From Deltaproteobacteria bacterium (lineage in GTDB: Bacteria; Desulfobacterota_E; Deferrimicrobia; Deferrimicrobiales; Deferrimicrobiaceae), in NCBI GenBank assembly GCA_023489025.1, contig JAMDCN010000128.1:1-18407 (forward strand): DNA of 18,407 nt. The letters run 5' to 3'. The position numbers and the translations under genes were made by a program. Positions 1 to 6,597 of the stretch are shown here, piece after piece. The notes below the pieces were generated by a model, which was given only the letters and a program-made list of their open reading frames with translations, was not told the origin of the DNA and made no database searches. Each line of letters begins with the position of its first letter. The first letter of the stretch is position 1.

Positions 1-456
1 GTGGGCCTCGCCCGCCCGGCACGCCTCCGCGACCTGTTCCGGGGAAAGCCCGAGGATCGCCGCCATCGCGCCTTCGCCGACGGGAACCGCATCCTGCATG
101 TATTTCCCGCGCGACCGCAGGACCCGGACCGCCGCCGCCAGTGGTAGCGCCCCGGCCGCGACCAGCGCGGAATATTCCCCGAGGGAGTGCCCCGCCGCGC
201 AGGCCGGACGGACCCCGGTTTCGGCCGCGAGGACACGGAAGGCGGCCACGCTCACGGTGAAGATCGCCGGCTGCGTGTTCTCCGTCATCCGGAGCTCCTC
301 CTCCGTTCCACGGAAACAGAGGGCCGCCAGGTCCAGCGACAGGGCCTCCGACGCCTCTTCGAAGGTCCTCCTGGCGACCGGATACGCGTCGTGAAGGTCC
401 TTTCCCATCCCCGGGAACTGCGACGCCTGCCCCGGAAAGAGGAACCCGATCCCCAT
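1..456 (-). CDS. fabD: Malonyl-CoA:ACP transacylase FabD, 3'-truncated by window edge
   Basis: FabD moves malonyl groups from CoA to acyl carrier protein to feed fatty-acid elongation in the cytoplasm. The 152 residues visible begin MGIGFLFPGQASQFPGMG, the N-terminal glycine-rich FPGQASQ loop of this family, and contain GHSLGEYSALV, the nucleophile elbow with the catalytic Ser, near residue 92. The rest of the protein (family length about 310 aa) lies left of the window. The start is ATG at 456-454, with a strong GGAGG ribosome site 5-6 nt before it and only 9 nt after the fabH stop, so it is co-transcribed with fabH, plsX, rpmF and yceD. Nothing unusual is seen. Confidence 0.95.
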   Translation of the reverse strand, partial: MGIGFLFPGQASQFPGMGKDLHDAYPVARRTFEEASEALSLDLAALCFRGTEEELRMTENTQPAIFTVSVAAFRVLAAETGVRPACAAGHSLGEYSALVAAGALPLAAAVRVLRSRGKYMQDAVPVGEGAMAAILGLSPEQVAEACRAGEAH

Positions 457-465
457 GCTATCCTC

Positions 466-1443
466 CTACATCCGCATCAGGGCGGAGGCCCAGGTGAGCC
501 CCCCGCCGAACGCGACTACGAGCACGAGGTCCCCCGCGGCGAACCGTCCCTGCGCCTTGGCTTCCGCAAGCGCGATCGGGATGGAGGCGGCGGAGGTGTT
601 CCCGTACTTCTCGAGGTCGACGAAGACGCGCTCGTCGGGGATCCCGAGGCGCTTCCCGACGACCTGGATGATGCGCAGGTTCGCCTGGTGGGGGATGAAC
701 AGCTTCACGTCGTCGATGCTCACGCCGTTCCGGGCCAGCGCCTCGCCGGCGACGTCGACCATCTTCAGGACGGCGTGCTTGAACGTCTCGTTCCCCGCCA
801 TCCGGATGAAGCGAAGCCGCTGTTCCACCATCGCGGGGGAGTACGGATGCAACGTACCGCCACCCGGGCAATGGATCAACTTCCACAGGTTGCCGTCGGA
901 GTGCAGGTGGCAGCTGAGGACCCCGTCCCCTTCCGGGCATTCGGAGAGCACCGCCGCCCCGGCGCCGTCGCCGAAGAGGATGCAGGTCGACCGGTCGGTG
1001 TAATCGACGACCGTGGAGAGGATTTCGGAGCCGACCACGAGGGCCTTCTTCCCCCTGCCCGCGCGGATCAGCGCGTCGGCCACCGACAGGGAGTAGACGA
1101 ACCCGGAACAGGCGGCGGAGAGATCCATGCCGTAGGCGCGCGTCGCCCCGATCTTCGCCTGCAGGAAACACGCGGTGGAGGGGAACGGCATATCGGGCGT
1201 CAGCGTCCCGACGAGCACGATGTCGAGTTCCGCCGGGTCGACGCCCGCGTCGTCGAGGGCCTTCCGGGCCGCCTCGACGCAAAGGTCGGAATTCCCCGTC
1301 CCCGGCTCCGCGATGTGGCGGGACCGGATCCCGGTGCGCTCCGTGATCCACGCGTCGTTCGTGTCGACCATCTGTTCGAGGTCGAAATTTGTCAACTCTT
1401 TCGGTGGGGCGTACATCCCCAGCCCGACGATTTTCGATGCCAA
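466..1443 (-). CDS. fabH: Beta-ketoacyl-ACP synthase III FabH
   Basis: FabH condenses acetyl-CoA (or another short acyl-CoA) with malonyl-ACP and starts type II fatty-acid synthesis. I choose the TTG at 1443-1441 (MASKIVGLGMY...): it has a GGGGAGGGG purine run just before it and gives 325 aa, the usual length. An ATG at 1500 in the same frame would add a basic 19-residue tail, overlap plsX and start inside a hairpin. With the TTG start the catalytic triad falls at Cys112 (DLSAACSGF), His252 (IPHQANLRII) and Asn282 (YGNTSAASIP), matching the thiolase-fold family. GFGDGAG-like FGDGAGAAV and the C-terminal GGGLTWAS are also present. It lies between plsX and fabD in the same operon. Confidence 0.95.
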   Translation of the reverse strand: MASKIVGLGMYAPPKELTNFDLEQMVDTNDAWITERTGIRSRHIAEPGTGNSDLCVEAARKALDDAGVDPAELDIVLVGTLTPDMPFPSTACFLQAKIGATRAYGMDLSAACSGFVYSLSVADALIRAGRGKKALVVGSEILSTVVDYTDRSTCILFGDGAGAAVLSECPEGDGVLSCHLHSDGNLWKLIHCPGGGTLHPYSPAMVEQRLRFIRMAGNETFKHAVLKMVDVAGEALARNGVSIDDVKLFIPHQANLRIIQVVGKRLGIPDERVFVDLEKYGNTSAASIPIALAEAKAQGRFAAGDLVLVVAFGGGLTWASALMRM

Positions 1444-1468
1444 CGCTTCCCCTCCCCCTGAAACCGTC

Positions 1469-2491
1469 TTACGGTATCGCCGGCGCAATCGCGCCGGCAT
1501 GACCTCGCGACGCGATGGACCGGGCGATCTCGACGTCCACGCCGCAGCGCGCCAGGGAACCGGCGGCCCGGATACCGTTCTTGATCGCCCGCTCGCTGGA
1601 CGATCCGTGACAGATGAAGACCCCGCCCCGAACGCCCAGAAGCGGAGCGCCGCCGTACTCCTCGTAGTCCAGCCGGTCCTTCACTCCCCGAAGCGCGCGC
1701 TCCGCCAGCAGGGCGCCCACTTTCGCCATGAGGGACTTGCCGATCTCCTCTTTCAGGAACTGGCCGAGAGCCGTCGCCATCCCTTCCATCGTCTTGATCG
1801 CGACGTTCCCGACGAAACCGTCGCAGACGAATACGTCGGCTTTCCCGGCGAAGAAGTCCCGCCCCTCGACGTTCCCGACGAAATTGAGCCCCGTGCGGCG
1901 GAACAGCTCGCACGTATCCCGCGTGAGGTCCGTTCCCTTCGAATCCTCCTCGCCGATGCTGACGACTCCGACGCGCGGCCGGGGGATCCCGAGGATCGTC
2001 CGGGAGTACGCCTCGCCCATGTATCCGAACTGCAGAAGGTGGGCCGGCTTGGAATCGACGTTCGCGCCGGCGTCGACGAGGACCACCGGGCCGTGGGGCG
2101 TCGGGATGGTCGCAGCGATCGCGGGGCGGTCCACGCCCTGTATCTTCTTGAGGATCAGGAACCCCCCAGCCATAACCGCGCCCGAGTTTCCCGCGCTTAC
2201 GAAGGAAGACGCCTTCCCGTCGGCGACGAGTCGAAGCCCGACGCGGATAGACGAGTCCCGTTTCTTCCGGAGGGCGATCGCGGGGACGTCGCACATCTCC
2301 ACGACTTCGGAGGCGTGCAGCACCTCGATGGCGGCGCCGGAAACGTCGACCGCGCGCAACTCCGCGCGGATCCGCTCCTCCTGACCGACCAGGATCAGGG
2401 AGAGGCCATTGGCCCGGGCCGACTCGACCGCCCCGCGCACGATCTCGCGCGGGGCGTGGTCCCCCCCCATCGCATCGACGGCGATTTTCAT
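1469..2491 (-). CDS. plsX: Phosphate acyltransferase PlsX
   Basis: PlsX makes acyl-phosphate from acyl-ACP; PlsY then uses acyl-phosphate to acylate glycerol-3-phosphate, the first step of membrane phospholipid synthesis. The protein is 340 aa from ATG at 2491 and begins MKIAVDAMGGDHAPREIVRGA, the hallmark N-terminus. Other family segments are SSFVSAGNSGAVMAG, NVEGRDFF and VCDGFVGNVAIKTMEG. A longer in-frame reading up to 2572 would overlap rpmF and has no family homology at its N-terminus, so I reject it. It begins 16 nt after the rpmF stop and is followed by fabH 25 nt after its own stop. An 8-bp GC hairpin sits in its last codons (1479-1498). Confidence 0.96.
   Translation of the reverse strand: MKIAVDAMGGDHAPREIVRGAVESARANGLSLILVGQEERIRAELRAVDVSGAAIEVLHASEVVEMCDVPAIALRKKRDSSIRVGLRLVADGKASSFVSAGNSGAVMAGGFLILKKIQGVDRPAIAATIPTPHGPVVLVDAGANVDSKPAHLLQFGYMGEAYSRTILGIPRPRVGVVSIGEEDSKGTDLTRDTCELFRRTGLNFVGNVEGRDFFAGKADVFVCDGFVGNVAIKTMEGMATALGQFLKEEIGKSLMAKVGALLAERALRGVKDRLDYEEYGGAPLLGVRGGVFICHGSSSERAIKNGIRAAGSLARCGVDVEIARSIASRGHAGAIAPAIP
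1479..1498 (-). other. GC-rich hairpin at the plsX-fabH junction
   Basis: GCCGGCGC and GCGCCGGC form a perfect 8-bp inverted repeat with a 4-nt loop, inside the last codons of plsX, 36 nt upstream of the fabH TTG start. There is no following T tract, so it is not a classic intrinsic terminator. It could stabilise or pause the mRNA between the two genes, or be a by-product of the Ala-Ile-Ala-Pro-Ala-Ile codons. Confidence 0.4.
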
Positions 2492-2507
2492 CGGATGGAA
2501 GAGGGCG

Positions 2508-2690
2508 TCAGTCTTCGGATTTAGCGATGACTTCCCGACCCTTGTAGGTCCCGCACGTCGGGCAAACGGCATGGGGGCGCCTGGTCGCCTTGCACTGCGG
2601 GCAGATGCTCACCGCCGGCTGGGACAGCTTCTTGTGCGTGCGCCGCTTGTCCCGGCGGCACTTCGATCCGCGTCGTTTCGGATTCGGCAT
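2508..2690 (-). CDS. rpmF: 50S ribosomal protein L32
   Basis: L32 is a small structural protein of the large ribosomal subunit. The 60-aa protein begins MPNPKRRGSKCRRDKRRTHK, which is the conserved start of the family, and carries the zinc-binding pattern CPQC...CPTC near residues 31-47 (the Cys-containing form of L32). The ATG at 2690 has AAGGAG as ribosome site, placed inside the last codons of yceD. The gap to yceD is 3 nt, so the two are translated from one message, the usual yceD-rpmF pairing. Confidence 0.96.
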   Translation of the reverse strand: MPNPKRRGSKCRRDKRRTHKKLSQPAVSICPQCKATRRPHAVCPTCGTYKGREVIAKSED

Positions 2691-2693
2691 GGC

Positions 2694-3236
2694 TTACTCC
2701 TTTTTGCCTTTCAGGCTCTTGAGAATTTCGAACGGGCCCTTTGCCTCCCCCGCGACGCAGGAGCATTCCTCCAGGTTCCGGTTCTTCCCGCACACGGGGC
2801 AGACCCCGCGGCACGCCTCGGAACAGACGACCTTCAACGGGAGCTCGAGGGCCACCTGCTCCCAAAGGACGTCGTTCGTCTCGACCCCCGTGCCGTCATA
2901 ATACCCGACATCGAGGTCTTCCTCATGAAGTTCGACCGATGCGACGGGGACCCGATCCCGGCTCTTCGGTGTCAGGAACGTCCGGAACGCCTTCCCGAAC
3001 CGGAGCGTCACCGGGTCGGAACAACGGTCGCAAAGGCCATCCCCCAGCGCTTCGAACGACCCTTCGATCCAGAGATCGCCGCCTTCGACCGTCAGGAGCA
3101 GATCCGCGTCGACCAGCCTAAGTTCCCTCAACGGCGCGGGGTCCATCCCTTCGAGAACGCGGGGGATCGACGCCTTTCCCCGGGAAGCGAACACATCCAG
3201 TCCGCCCCCGGGAATCTCGGACACCCGGATATACAA
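2694..3236 (-). CDS. yceD: YceD / DUF177 family protein (23S rRNA accumulation protein)
   Basis: YceD-family proteins are conserved neighbours of rpmF and are linked to 23S rRNA accumulation and ribosome assembly; the exact chemistry is not known. The 180-aa product has the family's central segment with CDRCSDPV and a C-terminal cysteine cluster (CSEACRGVCPVCGKN...CSC), probably a zinc site. The start is TTG at 3236-3234, preceded by GAGGGA at a good distance; no in-frame ATG exists upstream before the promoter. It is the first gene of the operon, and the promoter at 3267-3295 would give a leader of about 25 nt. Confidence 0.9.
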   Translation of the reverse strand: MYIRVSEIPGGGLDVFASRGKASIPRVLEGMDPAPLRELRLVDADLLLTVEGGDLWIEGSFEALGDGLCDRCSDPVTLRFGKAFRTFLTPKSRDRVPVASVELHEEDLDVGYYDGTGVETNDVLWEQVALELPLKVVCSEACRGVCPVCGKNRNLEECSCVAGEAKGPFEILKSLKGKKE

Positions 3237-3266
3237 GCGCGAATTCCCTCATAAAGTAAAAGAGAT

Positions 3267-3295
3267 ACTATAGGCATCCACCCCCCCGCTGTCAA
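3267..3295 (-). promoter_or_regulatory. Sigma70 promoter of the yceD-rpmF-plsX-fabH-fabD operon
   Basis: On the minus strand TTGACA (3295-3290) is followed by exactly 17 nt and TATAGT (3272-3267). The -35 box is perfect and the -10 box matches 5 of 6. The spacer has a run of seven G. The expected start point is about 3260, giving a leader of roughly 25 nt with a GAGGGA ribosome site. No FapR- or FabR-like operator could be recognised. Confidence 0.75.
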
Positions 3296-3324
3296 TCGCC
3301 AAATACCCGTTGTATCATGTGGGC

Positions 3325-4134
3325 ATGGACATGAAGCGGATGCCCGCCGTCTCGGGACAGTTCTATCCCGGGACCGCCTCCGGCCTTTCCCGTGCGCTCC
3401 TCGAGCTCACCCGGGAGGTGAAGGAGCGGTCGCCGGCGATCGGGGTCGTCGCCCCCCACGCGGGGTACGTCTACTCGGGGGCCGTGGCGGGGGAAGTGTT
3501 CTCCTCCGTCCAGGTGCCGGGCCGGGCCGTGATCTTCTGCCCGAACCACACAGGGACCGGGGAGGACGCCGCCATCATGTCGCACGGCGCGTGGCGGATG
3601 CCGTGGGGAGACGTCCCCATCGACGAGGAGCTCGCCGCGCGCCTGGAAATCGCCTGCCCCCTCCTGCGGGAAGACGCCTCGGCGCATTCCCGCGAGCATG
3701 CGATCGAGGTCCAGCTTCCGTTCCTTCACCGCTTCCGGCCGGACGTTCGCATCGTCCCCGTTGCCCTCGGCCGCCTCTCCCTCGAGGAGTGCCGGGAGCT
3801 CGGTGAGCGCGTGGCGGACGCGATCGCGGAAGACGCCGAACGCCCCCTGCTGGTCGCCAGCTCCGACATGTCACACTACGTCCCCGACGCCGTCGCGCGA
3901 AAGAAGGACCGGATGGCGATCGACCGGATGCTGGCCCTCGACCCGGAGGGACTCCACGCAACCGTCCGGACCGAGCGGATCTCGATGTGCGGGGTGCTGC
4001 CGGCGACGGTGGTCCTCTTCGCCGCCCGCCGTCTTGGCGCCACCTCGGCCCGTCTGATAAGATACGCCACTTCCGGCGACGTCAGCCGGGATTTCGACCA
4101 GGTGGTCGGGTACGCGGGGCTCGCCTTCCGCTGA
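3325..4134 (+). CDS. MEMO-family protein (AmmeMemoRadiSam system protein B-like)
   Basis: The protein belongs to the MEMO1/YjoB-like family, related in fold to non-haem iron dioxygenases of the LigB type. In many bacteria it occurs with AMMECR1 and radical-SAM proteins; neither partner is in this window. Its cellular reaction is not known. The 269-aa reading begins MDMKRMPAVSGQFYPG; family motifs are APHAGYVYSGAVAG near residue 45, the PNHTG segment, HSREHAIEVQLPFL, and SSDMSHY. The His and Asp/Cys residues of these motifs form the putative metal pocket. The start is uncertain: ATG at 3325 or 3331, or TTG at 3310. It diverges from yceD and ends 56 nt before gltX. Confidence 0.88.
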   Translation: MDMKRMPAVSGQFYPGTASGLSRALLELTREVKERSPAIGVVAPHAGYVYSGAVAGEVFSSVQVPGRAVIFCPNHTGTGEDAAIMSHGAWRMPWGDVPIDEELAARLEIACPLLREDASAHSREHAIEVQLPFLHRFRPDVRIVPVALGRLSLEECRELGERVADAIAEDAERPLLVASSDMSHYVPDAVARKKDRMAIDRMLALDPEGLHATVRTERISMCGVLPATVVLFAARRLGATSARLIRYATSGDVSRDFDQVVGYAGLAFR

Positions 4135-4190
4135 GGCGTTCCCCTTCCGTCCCGTCCGCCGTAACCGATCCCCCGAATCGAGGACCTTAC

Positions 4191-5585
4191 ATGCCGAACG
4201 TCGTGACGCGCTTCGCCCCCAGCCCCACAGGGTTCCTCCATATCGGCGGCGCCCGCACCGCCCTGTTCAACCTCCTCTACGCGCGCAGCACCGGCGGCAG
4301 GTTCATCCTGCGGATCGAGGACACCGACCGGGAGCGGTCCACCCCCGAGGCGGTCCGGGCGATCCTCGAGGGGATGACGTGGCTCGGCATCACCTGGGAC
4401 GAGGGTCCGCACTTCCAGATGGAGCGGATGGAATTGTACCGGAAGGAGGCGGAGCGGCTCCTGCGGGAGGGGAAGGCGTACCGGTGCGTCTGCACGAAGG
4501 AGGAGCTCGACGCGCGGCGCGAGGAGATGACCGCGCGCAAGGAGAAGCCCCGGTACGACGGCCGGTGCCGCGATCTTCCCCCCGGCGCGACGGAGGGGAA
4601 GCCTTCCGTCCTCCGGTTCAGGACCCCGCGCACGGGACAGACGGTGGTGCGCGACCTGTTGCGGGGCGACGTGGTCTACGAGAACGCGGAGCTGGACGAC
4701 CTGGTGTTCCTGCGCACCGACGGGTCGCCGACGTACAACTTCGTCGTCGTGGTCGACGACGCTGCGATGGGGATCACCCACGTCCTGCGGGGGGACGACC
4801 ACCTGAACAACACGCCGAAGCAGATCCTTCTTTATGAAGCGCTCGGCTACCCTCTCCCGCAGTTCGGCCACTTTCCGCTGATCCACGGGATGGAAGGGGG
4901 GAAGCTCTCGAAGCGGCAGGACGACGTATCGGTGACGGCGTACCGCGAGAAGGGATTCCTCCCCGAAGCGATGGTGAACTATCTCGTCCGCCTCGGGTGG
5001 GGGCACGGCGACCAAGAGATCTTCTCCATGGTGGAGATGCAGGACCTCTTCTCCCTCGAGCACGTCGGGAAGTCACCGTCGAAATTCAACCTCGACAAGC
5101 TCCTCCACCTCAACGCCCACTACATCAAGATGGCGGAACCTTCGCTGCTCGCGACCCTCCTCGTCCCCTTCCTCGCCAAGCGCGGGATCGACGCGAAGCC
5201 TTCCCCGTGGCTCACCGCCGCCGTGCGGACCTTGCAGGAGCGGGCCCGCACCCTCGAGGAGATGGCCGATTCCGCGGAATACTACTTCCGCCCGAAGCCC
5301 GCCGATCCGAAGGCGGCGTCGAAGTTCCTCACCCCGGAAATCGCCCCGGTCCTCCTCGAGATCGCCGATGCGTATGCCGCCCTCGAAGACTTCAAGGCGG
5401 AGATGGAGGATACGCTGAAGGACGTGGTGGAACGCAGGGGAGGGAACCTCAAGGTCCACCAGCCGATCCGCGTCGCCCTCACCGGCGGGACCGCGTCACC
5501 GGGGCTGTTCGATGTGATGGCGATCCTCGGGCGGGACGAGGTGGTGCGCCGCCTGCGGGCCGCCGCGGGGCGGATTGGCGCTTGA
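4191..5585 (+). CDS. gltX: Glutamyl-tRNA synthetase
   Basis: GluRS charges tRNA-Glu with glutamate in the cytoplasm. The protein is 464 aa from the ATG at 4191, with GAGG 7 nt before it. Class I signatures are present: HIGG at residues 17-20 (HIGH motif) and KLSKR at 238-242 (KMSKS motif). A Cys-X-Cys...Tyr-X3-Cys zinc motif of the stem-contact region is seen near residues 99-126. Because a separate glnS lies in the window, this GluRS is probably the discriminating type that does not charge tRNA-Gln; that is inference. Upstream in-frame sequence back to 3987 overlaps the MEMO gene and is not part of the protein. The stop codon overlaps the -35 box of a likely tRNA promoter. Confidence 0.97.
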   Translation: MPNVVTRFAPSPTGFLHIGGARTALFNLLYARSTGGRFILRIEDTDRERSTPEAVRAILEGMTWLGITWDEGPHFQMERMELYRKEAERLLREGKAYRCVCTKEELDARREEMTARKEKPRYDGRCRDLPPGATEGKPSVLRFRTPRTGQTVVRDLLRGDVVYENAELDDLVFLRTDGSPTYNFVVVVDDAAMGITHVLRGDDHLNNTPKQILLYEALGYPLPQFGHFPLIHGMEGGKLSKRQDDVSVTAYREKGFLPEAMVNYLVRLGWGHGDQEIFSMVEMQDLFSLEHVGKSPSKFNLDKLLHLNAHYIKMAEPSLLATLLVPFLAKRGIDAKPSPWLTAAVRTLQERARTLEEMADSAEYYFRPKPADPKAASKFLTPEIAPVLLEIADAYAALEDFKAEMEDTLKDVVERRGGNLKVHQPIRVALTGGTASPGLFDVMAILGRDEVVRRLRAAAGRIGA

Positions 5586-5611
5586 CGCAATAGCTCTCCA
5601 TCGGGTACCTT
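5582..5611 (+). promoter_or_regulatory. Likely promoter for the tRNA-Gln/tRNA-Glu pair
   Basis: TTGACG (5582-5587) lies across the gltX stop codon and is followed, after an 18-nt spacer, by TACCTT (5606-5611). The predicted start point is a few bases before the tRNA-Gln 5' end at 5623. The -35 box is 5/6; the -10 box is weak, so read-through from gltX may also supply the tRNAs. Confidence 0.45.
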
Positions 5612-5622
5612 GTTCGTTCCGT

Positions 5623-5696
5623 TGGGGAGTGGTGAAATGGCATCACACGTGGCTCTGACCCACGGTTTCCAGGTTCGAGCCCTGGCTCCCCAGCCA
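5623..5696 (+). tRNA. tRNA-Gln (anticodon CTG), CCA encoded
   Basis: A complete 74-nt cloverleaf: acceptor TGGGGAG pairs with CTCCCCA, discriminator G, encoded CCA at 5694-5696. Anticodon stem CGTGG/CCACG encloses loop CTCTGAC, anticodon CTG at 5655-5657, reading CAG. T arm is CAGG-TTCGAGC-CCTG type. The U1 start and weak first pair are typical of tRNA-Gln. It is 37 nt after gltX and 3 nt before tRNA-Glu. Confidence 0.95.
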
Positions 5697-5699
5697 ACC

Positions 5700-5775
5700 G
5701 GTCCCATCGTCTAGTGGCCCAGGACGCCGCCCTCTCACGGCGAAAACGCGGGTTCGAACCCCGCTGGGACCGCCA
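5700..5775 (+). tRNA. tRNA-Glu (anticodon CTC), CCA encoded, target of an island insertion
   Basis: A complete 76-nt cloverleaf: acceptor GGTCCCA/TGGGACC, discriminator G, CCA at 5773-5775. T stem GCGGG/CCCGC with loop TTCGAAC. Anticodon loop CTCTCAC gives anticodon CTC at 5734-5736, reading GAG. The anticodon stem has a C-A mismatch at its outermost pair (5727 and 5743), a small oddity. The 44 nt from the anticodon loop to the CCA end are repeated exactly at 10552-10595, so the present 3' half may have been supplied by the integrated element. Confidence 0.95.
5732..5775 (+). repeat. Left attachment repeat (44-bp direct repeat, copy 1)
   Basis: The 44 bp from c5732 (anticodon loop of tRNA-Glu) to a5775 (end of CCA) are identical to 10552-10595; both flanks differ at the very next base (c5731 versus t10551, c5776 versus a10596). 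This is the typical core left by a tyrosine-recombinase element that integrates into the 3' half of a tRNA gene and restores it. Confidence 0.9.
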
Positions 5776-5785
5776 CGAAAACAAA

Positions 5786-5824
5786 GGGGGATTTCGGTAA
5801 TAACCGGAATCCCCTTCTCGTTTT
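5786..5824 (+). terminator. Intrinsic terminator after tRNA-Glu (island side)
   Basis: A 12-bp stem (5787-5798 with 5803-5814, one G-T pair) with a 4-nt loop AATA is followed by TTCTCGTTTT. It begins 11 nt after the tRNA CCA end. Because it lies inside the attachment repeats, it was brought by the island and now ends the gltX-tRNA transcription unit. Confidence 0.75.
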
Positions 5825-5831
5825 ACCTATA

Positions 5832-5852
5832 AGTCCCAGCAGTAGTCCCAGC
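5832..5852. repeat. Tandem 9-bp repeats next to the left island end
   Basis: AGTCCCAGC occurs at 5832-5840 and again at 5844-5852 (12-bp period). Their position, 57-77 bp inside the left attachment core, would fit integrase arm-type or excisionase binding sites. This role is inference; no matching copy was found at the right end. Confidence 0.4.
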
Positions 5853-5867
5853 GCCCACCCGGCTTCC

Positions 5868-6299
5868 TCAGGCCGCCTTTCCGGCGCGCGGCAACGCCTT
5901 CGCCTTCTCCTGGAGCTTGCGGAGTTCCTCCTCGTTGTTATCAATGGTCAGGCCACCCCCCTTTCCCGCCGACCCGCAGGGGCCTGTAGGGCCGCCGTCA
6001 CGGCGAGGGGAAATCTCCCCTCCCGAGAAATCCGCGAAGGTCCCTACCCCCTCGTGCCCGTCCGCCAGGTCGATGCATAAACAGGCCATACTCGTAATGT
6101 CCGACCCGTCCTTTTTCCTGTCGTAGCTCCATATACGCACGACCCGATCCAAGTCCCCGGCGATACGCTTCGCTTCTACGGCCAAGGCGGCCAGCCCCGC
6201 ACCCATACATGTGGGGCATATCTTGAATCCATCGGTGGAAATCTGAATATTAGGGTAATCATAGATAGTCAATATGTATTTGTGGTATTTTTCTGCCAT
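5868..6299 (-). CDS. Hypothetical protein with CPTC motif
   Basis: I do not recognise this 143-aa protein. It begins MAEKYHKYILTIYDYP and has a CPTC motif near residue 29 and a CLC pair near residue 73, so it might bind metal, followed by a Gly/Pro-rich stretch and a charged C-terminal helix (EEELRKLQEKAKAL). The amino-acid composition is that of a plausible protein rather than a GC-frame shadow. No convincing ribosome site precedes the ATG at 6299. It diverges from the RHH gene with only 24 nt between the start codons, so any promoter must overlap a coding region. It is the gene nearest the left end of the island, the usual integrase position, but has no integrase motif. Confidence 0.5.
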   Translation of the reverse strand: MAEKYHKYILTIYDYPNIQISTDGFKICPTCMGAGLAALAVEAKRIAGDLDRVVRIWSYDRKKDGSDITSMACLCIDLADGHEGVGTFADFSGGEISPRRDGGPTGPCGSAGKGGGLTIDNNEEELRKLQEKAKALPRAGKAA

Positions 6300-6323
6300 G
6301 GCGAGGGGTGAGAAAAAACCGGG

Positions 6324-6515
6324 ATGATCGCAGTCCGGCTGGAGCCGGAGATTATATCTGCCATTGAACGGGAAGCCGACAAGGAAGACCGCCCCGTGGC
6401 AGCGATGACGAGGATCCTACTAAATAGAGGCGATCGCAAACCGAGAATCGAAGAAACGGAAACCGGCATGAAGCGCTTCGGGGCGTCTCGAATCATCGTG
6501 GAGCAGGCGGTATGA
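6324..6515 (+). CDS. Small ribbon-helix-helix (CopG-like) protein
   Basis: The 63-aa product starts MIAVRLEPEIISAIEREADK: a short beta strand (IAVRLEPE) and two helices (IISAIEREADKEDR, PVAAMTRILLNRG), the pattern of an RHH DNA-binding domain, followed by a basic/acidic tail. Such proteins are often antitoxins or small repressors. An in-frame TGA at 6309 fixes the start at or after 6324; the ribosome site is weak. It ends 82 nt before hicA. It may regulate the neighbouring hicAB-secB unit or be an orphan antitoxin; no toxin of its own is seen. Confidence 0.6.
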   Translation: MIAVRLEPEIISAIEREADKEDRPVAAMTRILLNRGDRKPRIEETETGMKRFGASRIIVEQAV

Positions 6516-6549
6516 GCCCTTCCACCAAAAACGGTGGTGAACGAAACGA

Positions 6550-6585
6550 TTGACAAGTCAGCATGATACTATAGTAGTATCATGC
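6550..6585 (+). promoter_or_regulatory. hicA promoter with overlapping 25-bp palindromic operator
   Basis: A perfect TTGACA (-35) lies at 6550-6555. Immediately downstream, 6561-6585 is a perfect palindrome with 11-bp arms, GCATGATACTA and TAGTATCATGC, around TAG. Candidate -10 boxes lie inside it (TAGTAG at 6572-6577 with 16-nt spacing; TATAGT at 6570-6575 with 14). Its place, just upstream of hicA, fits an operator bound by the RHH domain of HicB, which is how hicAB operons are known to be self-regulated. Confidence 0.7.
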
Positions 6586-6597
6586 GACCGAGGCGAT

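Noticed and set aside
6521..6540. CCACC/GGTGG hairpin after the small RHH gene as terminator
   Set aside because: Only a 5-bp stem and no T tract follows.
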